A DNA stretch of 64,000 nucleotides from Pseudolabrys sp. (GTDB lineage: Bacteria > Pseudomonadota > Alphaproteobacteria > Rhizobiales > Xanthobacteraceae). A program made the position numbers and the translations under genes. Shown in pieces: positions 37,812 through 46,825 of this stretch (positions are counted from its first letter, which is position 1; every line of letters begins with the position of its first letter). The DNA is taken from positions 1-64,000 of the forward strand of contig JAFIGS010000033.1 of NCBI GenBank assembly GCA_017849615.1, read 5' to 3'. The notes below the pieces were generated by a model. That model was not told where the DNA came from, did not search any database, and saw nothing but the letters and a program-made list of their open reading frames with translations.

Positions 37812-37992
37812 GGTCAGCTCCTCCGAAATTGCCAAACCGAAACCCGGTCGGCTCACTATAGCCCGCTTGCACGAGCGGATATATGACGGCTCGCCCCGCC
37901 TTCGATGCAGCCAAATGTCCCGATTAAGGTTACCGCCCTATGAGCGTGGGCGGTAGGGCGCAGATCGTGGACGGCCGTTGCACTCGGGCCTA

Positions 37993-38007
37993 TTAATGCT
38001 TTGTTAG
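37993..38007. promoter_or_regulatory. CtrA-like box upstream of the histidine kinase
   Basis: TTAA-TGCTTTG-TTAG, one base off the core TTAA-N7-TTAA consensus, 33 nt before the ATG at 38040. CtrA binding is inference. Confidence 0.35.
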
Positions 38008-38039
38008 CCGTAACGGTTGCGGCTTCTTTGCGGCGCGTC

Positions 38040-40901
38040 ATGAGCGGGACCTACGACCAACATCTCTGGCTCGACGATCCTCGTCTGGCCGATTATGCCC
38101 TCGCTCCGGTGCCGGTCTGGCTTTGGCGGGAAGATGGTACCGCTGTGCTTTGGGCCAACGCGCCCGCCGCCGCGACTTTCGACGCCGCGTCATCCCTCGA
38201 ACTCAATCAACGCCGCTTCGAGCCGGACCATCCGGCGGCGGCACAGATCAAACGCCTCGCCGGCACCCTGCCCGGCGGCGGCACCAAGCGTCTCGAGCGC
38301 CTGCGCGGCTTTGGCGCGCCGCTGGGCAGTGCGCTGACCTGCTTCTGCGCGCGCGTCACCCTGCCCGACCATGCGACCGGCATTCTCGTCGTCTCGACCG
38401 AACGCGTGGCCCGGGACTTCTCCTTGCCGGAGCGCGCGCACCGCCTGATCGCCGATGTCGAACGGCCGGCCGCGGTGTTCTCCGCCGATGGCGAATTGAT
38501 CGACGCCAATGGCCCGGCGCGACAGCGCCTCGGCGACAAGCGCGACATTGCCGCGCTCGGCCTCGACAAACTCGCGCGCGAAGCGAGCCGCAACGGCCGC
38601 GCCGAAGGCGACTTCGCGCTCGGCTATGCCATCATGCGCAAGCTCGGCGCCGGGCAGACCATCGCGCTGCTGCTGCAATTCACCGAGCCCAAGCCTGTCC
38701 AGCAAGCCCCCATACCGTATGACGTCGTGTCGATGGCGCCGACGAAACTGAAGTCAGTCTCGGACGCGCCGCGGCCGCAGGCCTATCGCTTCGTCTGGCA
38801 GATGGATGCCGCGACGCATTTCACGCAAGGCATGGAGAACTTCGCGCGTCTGCTCGGACCTGAAACGGCGTCGGTGCTGGTGCGCTCGTGGCCCGACATC
38901 GCGCACGCGCTCAACATCGACAATGACGGCCGCGTCGCCCGTGCGCTGGCGGCGCGCGAGACCTGGAGCGGCATCGTCATCGAATGGCCGATCGACGGAT
39001 CGCATGAGCGCGTCGCCATCGAGATGTCCGGCCTGCCCACCTACGACCGCGAACGCCGCTTCACCGGCTTCCGCGGCTTCGGTATCTGCCGCGCCGGCTT
39101 GCGCGACTACGATGCTGTTGCCGTTGTGCCCGCGCCTCAGCCGGCAGCACCCGTCCAGCAGCCGCCCGCCAAGGTGCTGGCGTTCAGACCCGCCCCCGAG
39201 CCGCAGCCGCCGGCGCCGCCGATCGTGCCGGTCAGCGAGCCAGCACCGCCCGTCGCGGAGAAGCCTTCACTTACGGCCAGCGAGCACAGCAATTTCGAGG
39301 AACTGGCGCGCGAGCTCAACGCTCGGCTCAAGAGCGGCGGCACGCCGCAGCCGCTCGCCTTGGATGATGCGCCAGATTTCGACAGCGAACCGCTGATCGT
39401 GCCGCAGCCGGAGACGCCGCGCGTTGCCGCCACCGACGACGGCCGCGCCATTCTCGAGCGCCTGCCGCTCGGCGTTCTGGTCTATCGGCTGAACAATCTG
39501 CTCTACGCCAACCGCGCCTTCCTCGACTGGACCGGTTACGACAGCCTCGCCACGCTCAACGAGGCCGGCGGCCTCGACAGCCTGTTCATCGAGCCGGCCA
39601 ATGGCGAGCCCAATGGCAATGGCGGCGGCAAAACGCTCAACATCGCCACCGTCAACGGTCAGCAGAAGCCGGTGAAGGGCCGCCTGCTCAGCGTGCCGTG
39701 GGGTCAGGAGCCGGCGCTGGTGCTGATGATCGAGACCGGCGATGGCACGGCGGAAGCCAGGCCGAACGACGCGGCGCTGCGCCGGCTCGAAGCCGAAGCC
39801 AGCGAACTGCGCGCCGTGCTCGACACCGCGACCGACGGCGTGCTGCTGCTCGACCGCGCCGGCCGCGTCCTTACCGCGAACCGCAGCGCGCAGGCGCTGT
39901 TCGGCTATGACGCCGCGGACTTTACCGAATTGTCCATCGACGACCTGTTTGCGCCGGAAAGCCGCCGCACCATGATCGACTACCTCGATCGTGTGTCCGG
40001 CGACCGCGGCATGCTGCCCGATGCGGGCCGCGAGGCCATCGGCCGCTTCAAGCGCGGCGGGCTGGTGCCGCTCTACGTCACCATGGGGCGCATCGAAGGC
40101 GGCGACCGCTATTGCGCGCTGTTGCGCGACCTCACGGCCTGGAAGCGCACCGAGGAAGACCTCATCAATGCGCGGCGCGAGGCCGAGCGCGCCTCGACCG
40201 CAAAATCCGAATTCCTCGCCAAGATCAGCCACGAGATCCGCACGCCGCTCAGCGCCATTCTCGGCTTCTCCGAAGTGATGATCGACGAGCGTTTCGGCGC
40301 CGTCGGCAACGAGCGCTACAAGGAATACCTCAAGGACATCCACGCTGCCGGCGGACACGTCATTTCGTTGCTCAACGACCTGCTCGATCTGTCCAAGATC
40401 GAAGCCGGCAAGCTCGATCTCACTTTCGTCAGCGTCAGCCTCAACGACATCGTTCAGGAATGCGTGGCGATGCTGCAACAGGAAGCCAATCGTCAGCGCG
40501 TCATCATTCGCACCTCGCTGGCGCCTCATCTGCCACCGATCGTGGCGGACGCGCGCTCGGTGCGGCAGATCGCGCTCAACATCCTGTCGAACTCGATCAA
40601 GTTCACCGGCGCGGGCGGCCAGGTGATCGTTTCGACGACGGTCAACGATGACAACGAGGCCAGCCTGCGCGTTCGCGATACAGGCGCAGGCATGAGCGAA
40701 CAGGAACTGCAGATCGCGCTGGAGCCGTTCCGTCAGCTCGCGACCACCTCGCGCTGGGGCGCCAGCGGCACCGGCCTCGGTTTGCCCATCACGAAGGCCC
40801 TGGCGGAGGCCAATCACGCCCGGTTCCGCATATCCAGCCGCCCCGAGGACGGAACTCTGGTCGAGGTCGCCTTTCCGGCAACCCGCGTGCTGGCGGAATG
40901 A
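38040..40901 (+). CDS. PAS-domain sensor histidine kinase, PdhS/DivJ-like
   Basis: A 953-residue kinase with no obvious membrane helix. Several PAS-like domains occur in the N-terminal two thirds (for example LPLGVLVYRLNNLLYANRAF and TDGVLLLDRAGRVLTANRSA). A proline-rich linker lies near residues 360-405. The HisKA box is FLAKISHEIRTPLSAILGFS with phospho-acceptor H731, followed by the ATPase N box (NILSNSIKFT), DTGAGM and GTGLGLPITKALAEANHA. The kinase core matches the PdhS/DivJ/PleC group that phosphorylates DivK-like receivers in cell-cycle control. No receiver domain is fused. The ATG at 38040 was taken over an upstream TTG. A CtrA-like box precedes it. Confidence 0.88.
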   Translation: MSGTYDQHLWLDDPRLADYALAPVPVWLWREDGTAVLWANAPAAATFDAASSLELNQRRFEPDHPAAAQIKRLAGTLPGGGTKRLERLRGFGAPLGSALTCFCARVTLPDHATGILVVSTERVARDFSLPERAHRLIADVERPAAVFSADGELIDANGPARQRLGDKRDIAALGLDKLAREASRNGRAEGDFALGYAIMRKLGAGQTIALLLQFTEPKPVQQAPIPYDVVSMAPTKLKSVSDAPRPQAYRFVWQMDAATHFTQGMENFARLLGPETASVLVRSWPDIAHALNIDNDGRVARALAARETWSGIVIEWPIDGSHERVAIEMSGLPTYDRERRFTGFRGFGICRAGLRDYDAVAVVPAPQPAAPVQQPPAKVLAFRPAPEPQPPAPPIVPVSEPAPPVAEKPSLTASEHSNFEELARELNARLKSGGTPQPLALDDAPDFDSEPLIVPQPETPRVAATDDGRAILERLPLGVLVYRLNNLLYANRAFLDWTGYDSLATLNEAGGLDSLFIEPANGEPNGNGGGKTLNIATVNGQQKPVKGRLLSVPWGQEPALVLMIETGDGTAEARPNDAALRRLEAEASELRAVLDTATDGVLLLDRAGRVLTANRSAQALFGYDAADFTELSIDDLFAPESRRTMIDYLDRVSGDRGMLPDAGREAIGRFKRGGLVPLYVTMGRIEGGDRYCALLRDLTAWKRTEEDLINARREAERASTAKSEFLAKISHEIRTPLSAILGFSEVMIDERFGAVGNERYKEYLKDIHAAGGHVISLLNDLLDLSKIEAGKLDLTFVSVSLNDIVQECVAMLQQEANRQRVIIRTSLAPHLPPIVADARSVRQIALNILSNSIKFTGAGGQVIVSTTVNDDNEASLRVRDTGAGMSEQELQIALEPFRQLATTSRWGASGTGLGLPITKALAEANHARFRISSRPEDGTLVEVAFPATRVLAE

Positions 40902-40960
40902 GATTAGCCTGATAAGCTTGCCTTTCGATCCGTCGCTCGAGGCGGCGGGGAAAGGTGCTC

Positions 40961-41713
40961 ATGAGCCGCCTGTTCCGTTGCGCGCTGCTGTTGATCGCCG
41001 CATTCGCATCTTCAAATCTGACATCCCCTGCGCGTGCCGCCGATAAAGTCGATCTGCTGCTGGTGCTGGCCGCCGATGTGTCGCGCAGCGTCACCGCCGA
41101 CAAATTCAAGCTGCAACGCGAAGGCTACGCCGCGGCGGTCGCCAATCCGAAAGTGCTCGAGGCCATCAAGGGCGGCCGCAACGGCCGCATTGCCGTGATG
41201 TTCGTCGAATGGTCCGGCGCCGCCAACCAGAAGGTCGTCATCGACTGGACCGTGATCGACAGCCAGCAATCCGCGCACGCCTTCGGCACCCGGATGCTCG
41301 AGGAGCCGCGCGCTTTCGCCGACCGCACCTCGATCAGCGGCGGCGTCGATCTGGCGATGACCGAACTCGCCAAGGCGCCCTATTTTTCCGAACGTCAAAC
41401 CATCGACGTCTCCGGCGACGGCACCAATAATTCCGGCCGCGACATCCGGCTGGCGCGCGACGAGGCGGTTGCCAAAGGCATAGTCATCAACGGCCTCGTC
41501 ATTCTCAGCGACCAGCCGATGCCGTGGAATCCCGACCACACCCATCCGCCCGGCGGACTGGCGAAATATTACCGCGACAATGTTACCGGCGGCCCGGGCA
41601 GCTTCGTCATGGAGGCGACGGGTTTCGATTCATTCGGCGACGCCATTCTCAAGAAGATGATCGCCGAGATCGCCGACGCCTCGCGGGAGCTCGGGGCGCC
41701 GCTGGCGCGCTAA
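40961..41713 (+). CDS. DUF1194 secreted von Willebrand factor-like protein
   Basis: A 250-residue exported protein. Residues 1-27 are a signal peptide. The mature part opens VDLLLVLAADVSRSVTADKF, a von Willebrand A-type metal site (D-x-S-x-S), and has RIAVMFVEWSGA and TIDVSGDGTNNSGRD, which are hallmarks of DUF1194. Function unknown; probably periplasmic and metal-binding. It starts behind GGGGAAAGG, 59 nt after the kinase gene. Confidence 0.85.
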   Translation: MSRLFRCALLLIAAFASSNLTSPARAADKVDLLLVLAADVSRSVTADKFKLQREGYAAAVANPKVLEAIKGGRNGRIAVMFVEWSGAANQKVVIDWTVIDSQQSAHAFGTRMLEEPRAFADRTSISGGVDLAMTELAKAPYFSERQTIDVSGDGTNNSGRDIRLARDEAVAKGIVINGLVILSDQPMPWNPDHTHPPGGLAKYYRDNVTGGPGSFVMEATGFDSFGDAILKKMIAEIADASRELGAPLAR

Positions 41714-41969
41714 AATATACCGGCGGGTTGGCCGACGACGACAGATTGTCGCACAAGAGGTGCTTTCTTTTAAACGGTTCTAACCGGCTCCATTCCTGCT
41801 GGTTGGCCAAGTCCTTCCCTCTGCCATGACGGCATGAGCCACCCTGTAATTGTTCTAAACTATTGTTTTCGCAACAGAAACTCTGTTGACCGGCATCTCC
41901 CGAACCGCCACATAAGCGCACCGCGATCCGCCGCCACACAGCGCCGCCCGGATCCCTCGGAGGATATCT

Positions 41970-42986
41970 ATGTTCAAGCCCCTTCATGCCGTCTCGCTCG
42001 CTGCCGCGCTGGTTGCCGGCGCCGTGTCTCCCGCGCTCGCCCAAGGCGAGGTCAATGTCTACAGCTATCGCGAGACCAAGCTGATCCAGCCGCTGTTCGA
42101 CGCCTTCACCAAGGACACCGGCATCAAGGTCAACGTCATTTCGGCGAGCTCCGGCCTCGAGCAGCGCATCAAGACCGAGGGCGAGAACAGCCCCGCCGAC
42201 ATCCTCCTCACCGTCGATATCGGCCGCATCGAGGAAGCGGTGAAGGCCGGTATTACCCAGCCGATCGTTTCGGGCGAATTGGACAAGGTTGTGCCGCCGC
42301 AGCTCCGCGATCCGGAAGGCCACTGGTACGCGATCTCGATGCGTGCCCGCGTCGTCTATGCCTCGAAGGAGCGCGTGCAGCAGACGGCCCTCACGTATGA
42401 AGAGCTCGCCGACCCGAAGTGGAAGGGCAAGATCTGCATCCGCTCCGGCCAGCACATGTATAACAACGCGTTGATTGCCGCTTATATCGCGCATCACGGC
42501 GAAGCCAAGGCCGAGGAATGGCTCAAGGGCGTGAAGGCCAATCTGGCGCAGAAGCCGTCAGGCGGCGATCGCGAAACCGCGCGCGACGTTGCCGCCGGCA
42601 AGTGCGATCTCGGCATCGGCAACACCTATTACTACGGCCTGATGCAGGCGAACCCGCAGCAGAAGCCGTGGGCCGACGCCACCAAGGTGATCCTGCCGAC
42701 CTTCGCGGGCGGCGGCACGCATGTGAACGTCTCGGCTGTCGTCCTCGCCAAGCACGCTCCGCACAAGGCGGAAGCGCTGAAGCTCATCGAATGGCTGGCC
42801 GGCGAGAAGGCGCAGCACATGTATGCCGACGTCAATTATGAATATCCGCTGCGCTCGGGCATCGATATCAATCCGGCGATCGCGGCCTTCGGCACCCTGA
42901 AGGCCGACCAGTTACCGCTGTCCAGGGTCGCCAATGAAAAGAAGGCGGCCGCGGCATTGGTTGATAAGGTCGGCTTCGATAACTGA
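41970..42986 (+). CDS. Ferric iron ABC transporter substrate-binding protein
   Basis: A 338-residue periplasmic Fe(III)-binding protein of the FbpA/FutA type. A signal peptide ends ALAQGEV. Iron-ligand tyrosines are expected in GIGNTYYYGLM near residue 215; other family blocks are NVYSYRE, ADILLTVDIGRI and FAGGGTHVNVSAVVL. It should deliver ferric iron to the permease encoded next. The upstream 255 nt contain an inverted repeat CAACAG-N5-CTGTTG (41872-41888) that may be an operator, but no clear Fur, Irr or RirA box. Confidence 0.9.
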   Translation: MFKPLHAVSLAAALVAGAVSPALAQGEVNVYSYRETKLIQPLFDAFTKDTGIKVNVISASSGLEQRIKTEGENSPADILLTVDIGRIEEAVKAGITQPIVSGELDKVVPPQLRDPEGHWYAISMRARVVYASKERVQQTALTYEELADPKWKGKICIRSGQHMYNNALIAAYIAHHGEAKAEEWLKGVKANLAQKPSGGDRETARDVAAGKCDLGIGNTYYYGLMQANPQQKPWADATKVILPTFAGGGTHVNVSAVVLAKHAPHKAEALKLIEWLAGEKAQHMYADVNYEYPLRSGIDINPAIAAFGTLKADQLPLSRVANEKKAAAALVDKVGFDN

Positions 42987-43012
42987 ATTCGATTTCGAGG
43001 CCCCTGACCATT

Positions 43013-44701
43013 ATGCATTCCGCCACCGGCGGCCCCGCCTTGCGCGGGGCCGCTGTCCGTTTACCGGCCGACAAGATCGCGAGCCTGACCATTGCGCTCG
43101 CCGCCGCCGCGCTGATCGCGCTGCCGCTGGCGAGTCTGATGCGTCTCGCCGTGGCCGGCGACACCGACCTGTGGCCGCACCTGATGGCCTACGTCCTGCC
43201 GCACGCCGTTGCGCAGACCGTGCTGCTCCTGGCCGGTGTGGCTGTCGTGGCTGTCCTGGCTGGAATCGCACCCGCCTTTCTGGTGGCCAGCTTCGAGTTT
43301 CCCGGCCGCAAGGTGCTGGAATGGCTGCTGCCTCTGCCGCTCGCCATTCCGACCTATATCGCAGCTTACGTATATGCCGACATCCTCGATGCAGCGGGGC
43401 CGGTGCAGACCGCGCTCCGTGACGTCTTCGGTTTCAAAACCGGCGCCGAGTACTGGTTTCCGCCGGTGCGATCATTGGGCGGCGCCGCCCTGATCGTCGG
43501 TTTGGTCGTGTATCCCTACGTCTATCTGACGGCCCGCGCGCTCTTCAAAACCCAGAGCGCCAGCTTCGCCGAAGCGGCGCAAACGATGGGCGCGAGCTTG
43601 TGGCAAACGTTCCGCTACGTCTCGTTCCCGCTGGCCCGGCCGGCCATCGTAGTCGGCCTGGCGCTGGCCCTGCTCGAGACGCTCAACGATATCGGCGCCG
43701 CCGAATATCTCGGCGTGCAGACGCTGACCTTGTCGATCTTCACCACCTGGCTCAACCGCGGCAGCCTGGGCGGCGCCGCGCAGATCGCACTGGCGTTGTT
43801 GGCGGTGGTGACGTTGCTGATCGCACTGGAGCGCAGCGGCCGGCGCGGCCAGTCGGTCGAGGGCGACGTGCAGGATGGCACGGTGACCCGGCGATTGCCG
43901 CTCGGCGGCGGCGCCGCCGCGCTCGCGGTGCTGGTCTGTGCCGTGCCGGTGGCATTCGGCTTCGTCATTCCGGGCGGCTATCTCCTGCGCGAGGCGATCC
44001 GGCGCGGGCTGATTTCCGGCATCGAGCCGTCGTTGCTGACCGCGCTGGCGACCACCGTGGCGCTGGCCGCGGTCGCGACGGCAGTCGTGCTCGCGGTCGG
44101 GATCGCCGCAGCCATTCCGCTGCGGCTGGCGCCGGTCAGGACAGGGCGGCCGCTGCTCGCCATCGCGAGCATGGGCTATGCGGTGCCGGGCACGGTGCTG
44201 GCTCTGGGGCTGCTGTCGCCGCTCGTATCCGTAGACGAGATTCTCAATGCGCTCGCGCGCGGCCTGACCGGCGTCAATGTCGGCCTGGTGCTGGCCGGCT
44301 CCAGCGCCGCGCTGATCATCGCCTATACGGCACGGTTTTCCTCGATCGCCATCGGCGTGGTGCAGGCAGGCCTCACGCAGACGCCGCGCGAATTCGACGA
44401 GAGCGCGCGGCTGGAAGGCGCTGGCGTCTGGCCGATACTGCGCCAGATTCACCTGCCGCTGCTGACACCGGCCTTGACCGGCGCGGCGCTGCTCGTCTTC
44501 GTCGACTGCCTCAAGGAACTGCCGATGACGCTGCTGATGCGGCCGCTCAATGTCGAGACGCTGGCGACCTCGATCTACCAGTTCGCGACCCGCGGCAGTT
44601 TCGAGGACGGCGCCCTCGCGGCACTGCTGATCGTGCTCGCCGGCATCCCCCCGGTGATCCTGCTGATGCGGCTGCCCGACGTCCGCGAAAAGCGGCGTTA
44701 A
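43013..44701 (+). CDS. Ferric iron ABC transporter permease
   Basis: A 562-residue inner-membrane permease with two binding-protein-dependent transport domains in one chain, as in FbpB/SfuB. About 12 helices are visible. Each half has an EAA-type loop: EAAQTMGASLWQTFRYVSFP and ESARLEGAGVWPILRQIHLP. It works with the upstream binding protein. No ABC ATPase gene is adjacent, so the ATPase must be encoded elsewhere or shared. It starts 26 nt after the binding-protein gene. Confidence 0.9.
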   Translation: MHSATGGPALRGAAVRLPADKIASLTIALAAAALIALPLASLMRLAVAGDTDLWPHLMAYVLPHAVAQTVLLLAGVAVVAVLAGIAPAFLVASFEFPGRKVLEWLLPLPLAIPTYIAAYVYADILDAAGPVQTALRDVFGFKTGAEYWFPPVRSLGGAALIVGLVVYPYVYLTARALFKTQSASFAEAAQTMGASLWQTFRYVSFPLARPAIVVGLALALLETLNDIGAAEYLGVQTLTLSIFTTWLNRGSLGGAAQIALALLAVVTLLIALERSGRRGQSVEGDVQDGTVTRRLPLGGGAAALAVLVCAVPVAFGFVIPGGYLLREAIRRGLISGIEPSLLTALATTVALAAVATAVVLAVGIAAAIPLRLAPVRTGRPLLAIASMGYAVPGTVLALGLLSPLVSVDEILNALARGLTGVNVGLVLAGSSAALIIAYTARFSSIAIGVVQAGLTQTPREFDESARLEGAGVWPILRQIHLPLLTPALTGAALLVFVDCLKELPMTLLMRPLNVETLATSIYQFATRGSFEDGALAALLIVLAGIPPVILLMRLPDVREKRR

Positions 44702-44857
44702 CGGTCATGGGAATACCCTTGGCGCCGGCGACGGCCGGCCGGCAATGGCCATGAAAGCGTCACACGGCCCGCCCAGATTGGCGTCAATCGCGCCGATGGT
44801 ATATTCCCCTGGCCTCCACCGGGGCCAACCGGCTCGACCCACTCGGATTTACCCACT

Positions 44858-46807
44858 TTGACGGCTTTCGCTGGCATTCGGCGCTTGGGTTTCGTGCTGC
44901 TGGCCGTCGGCGGGGTGACGGCCGGCGTTCTCACGACCGCGGGCTACCTGATTTCCCCCGACACCGTGCGCAGCGAAGTTCTGAGCCGCATCCGTGATGC
45001 GACCGGACTCGACCCCAAGCTCGGCGGCAAAGTCAGCGTCAGCCTGTTTCCGAAAGGCAGCGTCACCTTCTCCGACGTTGTGCTGGGCGATCCCCGGCGC
45101 CCGGCGCTGACCGCCGAGCGGCTGACGGCGCGGCTGCGCTTCTTCCCGTTGCTCATCGGCAAGGTCGAAATCGGCGACGTGTCGCTGGAAAAGCCGACCA
45201 TCGCCATCGATCTTGATCGCGACGGCGGCTCCAACTGGTCGGCGCTGATCGAGGCTCTGGCGCAGGCGCAGAAACCGCGCGCCAATCAGGTCGTGGCCGG
45301 TTTCTCGGAAATGCGCATCGACGATGGCACCGTGTTGCTGCGCAAGGACGATGGCCGGACCGTCGAAACGCTCTACGAGGTCGATCTGTCGCTGGCCTGG
45401 CCGTCAATCGCCAGGAGCTTCGTCGCCACCGGCCACTTCGTCTGGCACGGCGAAAAAGTCGATGCCAGCGTGACGCTGGCGGACTTCGCCGCTGCGCTCG
45501 CCGGCAACCGCAGCGGCGTCAAGCTGCGCCTCGCCGGCGCGCCGCTCAAGGCCGCATTCGAAGGCGCGTTCAGCACCAGGCCGACCATCAAAGTCGAAGG
45601 CACGCTGGCGGCCGACGCCGTGTCCTTGCGCCGCGTCATGGCGTGGACCGGCCATGAGCCCCTGCCCGGCGGCGGCTTCGGCCGCTTCGCCATCAAGGCG
45701 CAGACCAGCGTGGTCGGCGACTCGATCAGCCTGTCCGGCGTCAATGTCGAACTCGACGGCAACAGCGCCGAGGGCGTGCTCGCGTTCTCGAGCGAAGGCC
45801 GCCAGACATTGCAGGGCACCCTGGCCTCGGACACGCTCGATCTCACGCCCTACATTTCCACCATCCGGCTCTCGACCGCGAACCAGCGCGCCTGGAACGA
45901 CACGCAGCTTACGCCGGATGGCCTCAATGGCCTCGACTTTGATCTGCGGCTCTCGGCAGCCAACGTCATCATGGGCAGCGCCAAGTTCGGCCGCACCGCG
46001 ATCGGCGCCAATCTGCGCGCGGGCAAGCTGTCGGTATCGATCGGCGAAGCGCTCGCCTATGGCGGCATCATCAAGGGCTCGCTGGCGCTGACCAATTCCG
46101 CGAGCGGCATCGATGTCAGATCGCAGTTGCAGTTCGCCGACGTCGATCTCGAAGCCTGCCTCGGCCAACTGTTAGGCCTGAAACGGCTCGAGGGCCGAGG
46201 CACGATGTCCATGGCTCTCGAAGGCAGCGGCAGCAGTATTCTGGCGATGACACGTACGCTCGCCGGCACGGCGACTTTGACCGGACGCGATGGCGCCATC
46301 GCCGGACTCAATGTCGAGCAGTTGCTCAAGCGCCTCGAGCGGCGGCCTTTATCCGGCGGCGGTGAATTCCGCACCGGCCGTACCCCCTTCGACAAGATCG
46401 AGATGACATTGCGGGTCGCGCAAGGCACCGTCGACGTGCAGGAACTGAAGGTCGAAAGCACCGCCGTGCGTCTCGCGCTCGCCGGCTCCGCCTCAATTCC
46501 GGATCGTGAACTCGATCTGAAAGGAACCGCCGCGCTGGCGGTGGCGAGCCGCGCCAACACCCCGCCCTTCGGTTTGCCATTTGTGGTGCAAGGCTCTTGG
46601 GACGACCCCATCATGCTGCCCGACGCCGAGGCACTCATCCGCCGCTCCGGCGCCGCGGCGCCGCTGCTCGATGGGACGCGCGAACGCAACGCGCGCGACA
46701 CCGTCCGCTCGGCTATCGAACGGCTGACAGGCGGAGGCAACGGCAATGGCAATGGCAATGGCGCGCAGCCGGCGGCCGAAAGTGTCCCGGCCGAGCCGAG
46801 ACCCTGA
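44858..46807 (+). CDS. AsmA family protein
   Basis: A 649-residue envelope protein. A single N-terminal membrane helix (about 8-30) leads into a long beta-rich periplasmic body, the AsmA/TamB-like bridge architecture linked to lipid transport and outer-membrane assembly. Recognisable parts are the AsmA N-terminal segment (DPKLGGKVSVSLFPKGSVTF, then LTARLRFFPLLIGKVEI) and the C-terminal repeat domain (GTATLTGRDGAIAGLNVEQL, LKGTAALAV). Residues 622-632 are a GNGNGNGNG repeat coded by hexanucleotide repeats. The start codon is TTG without an evident ribosome site, so the start is uncertain. Confidence 0.8.
   Translation: MTAFAGIRRLGFVLLAVGGVTAGVLTTAGYLISPDTVRSEVLSRIRDATGLDPKLGGKVSVSLFPKGSVTFSDVVLGDPRRPALTAERLTARLRFFPLLIGKVEIGDVSLEKPTIAIDLDRDGGSNWSALIEALAQAQKPRANQVVAGFSEMRIDDGTVLLRKDDGRTVETLYEVDLSLAWPSIARSFVATGHFVWHGEKVDASVTLADFAAALAGNRSGVKLRLAGAPLKAAFEGAFSTRPTIKVEGTLAADAVSLRRVMAWTGHEPLPGGGFGRFAIKAQTSVVGDSISLSGVNVELDGNSAEGVLAFSSEGRQTLQGTLASDTLDLTPYISTIRLSTANQRAWNDTQLTPDGLNGLDFDLRLSAANVIMGSAKFGRTAIGANLRAGKLSVSIGEALAYGGIIKGSLALTNSASGIDVRSQLQFADVDLEACLGQLLGLKRLEGRGTMSMALEGSGSSILAMTRTLAGTATLTGRDGAIAGLNVEQLLKRLERRPLSGGGEFRTGRTPFDKIEMTLRVAQGTVDVQELKVESTAVRLALAGSASIPDRELDLKGTAALAVASRANTPPFGLPFVVQGSWDDPIMLPDAEALIRRSGAAAPLLDGTRERNARDTVRSAIERLTGGGNGNGNGNGAQPAAESVPAEPRP
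46735..46761 (+). repeat. Hexanucleotide repeat (GGCAAY) in the AsmA gene
   Basis: About four and a half copies of GGCAAT/GGCAAC in frame, encoding Gly-Asn repeats. Length change by slippage would keep the frame. Confidence 0.75.
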
Positions 46808-46825
46808 TCCCGCCGACCGGCAAGC

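Noticed and set aside
37931-37953. ACCGCCC-N9-GGGCGGT before the histidine kinase gene as a terminator
   Set aside because: No T-run on either strand and a 9-nt loop; probably a chance GC-rich palindrome.
41872-41888. CAACAG-N5-CTGTTG before the ferric binding-protein gene as an iron-regulator operator
   Set aside because: It matches no Fur, Irr or RirA consensus I can recall; left only as an unassigned inverted repeat.
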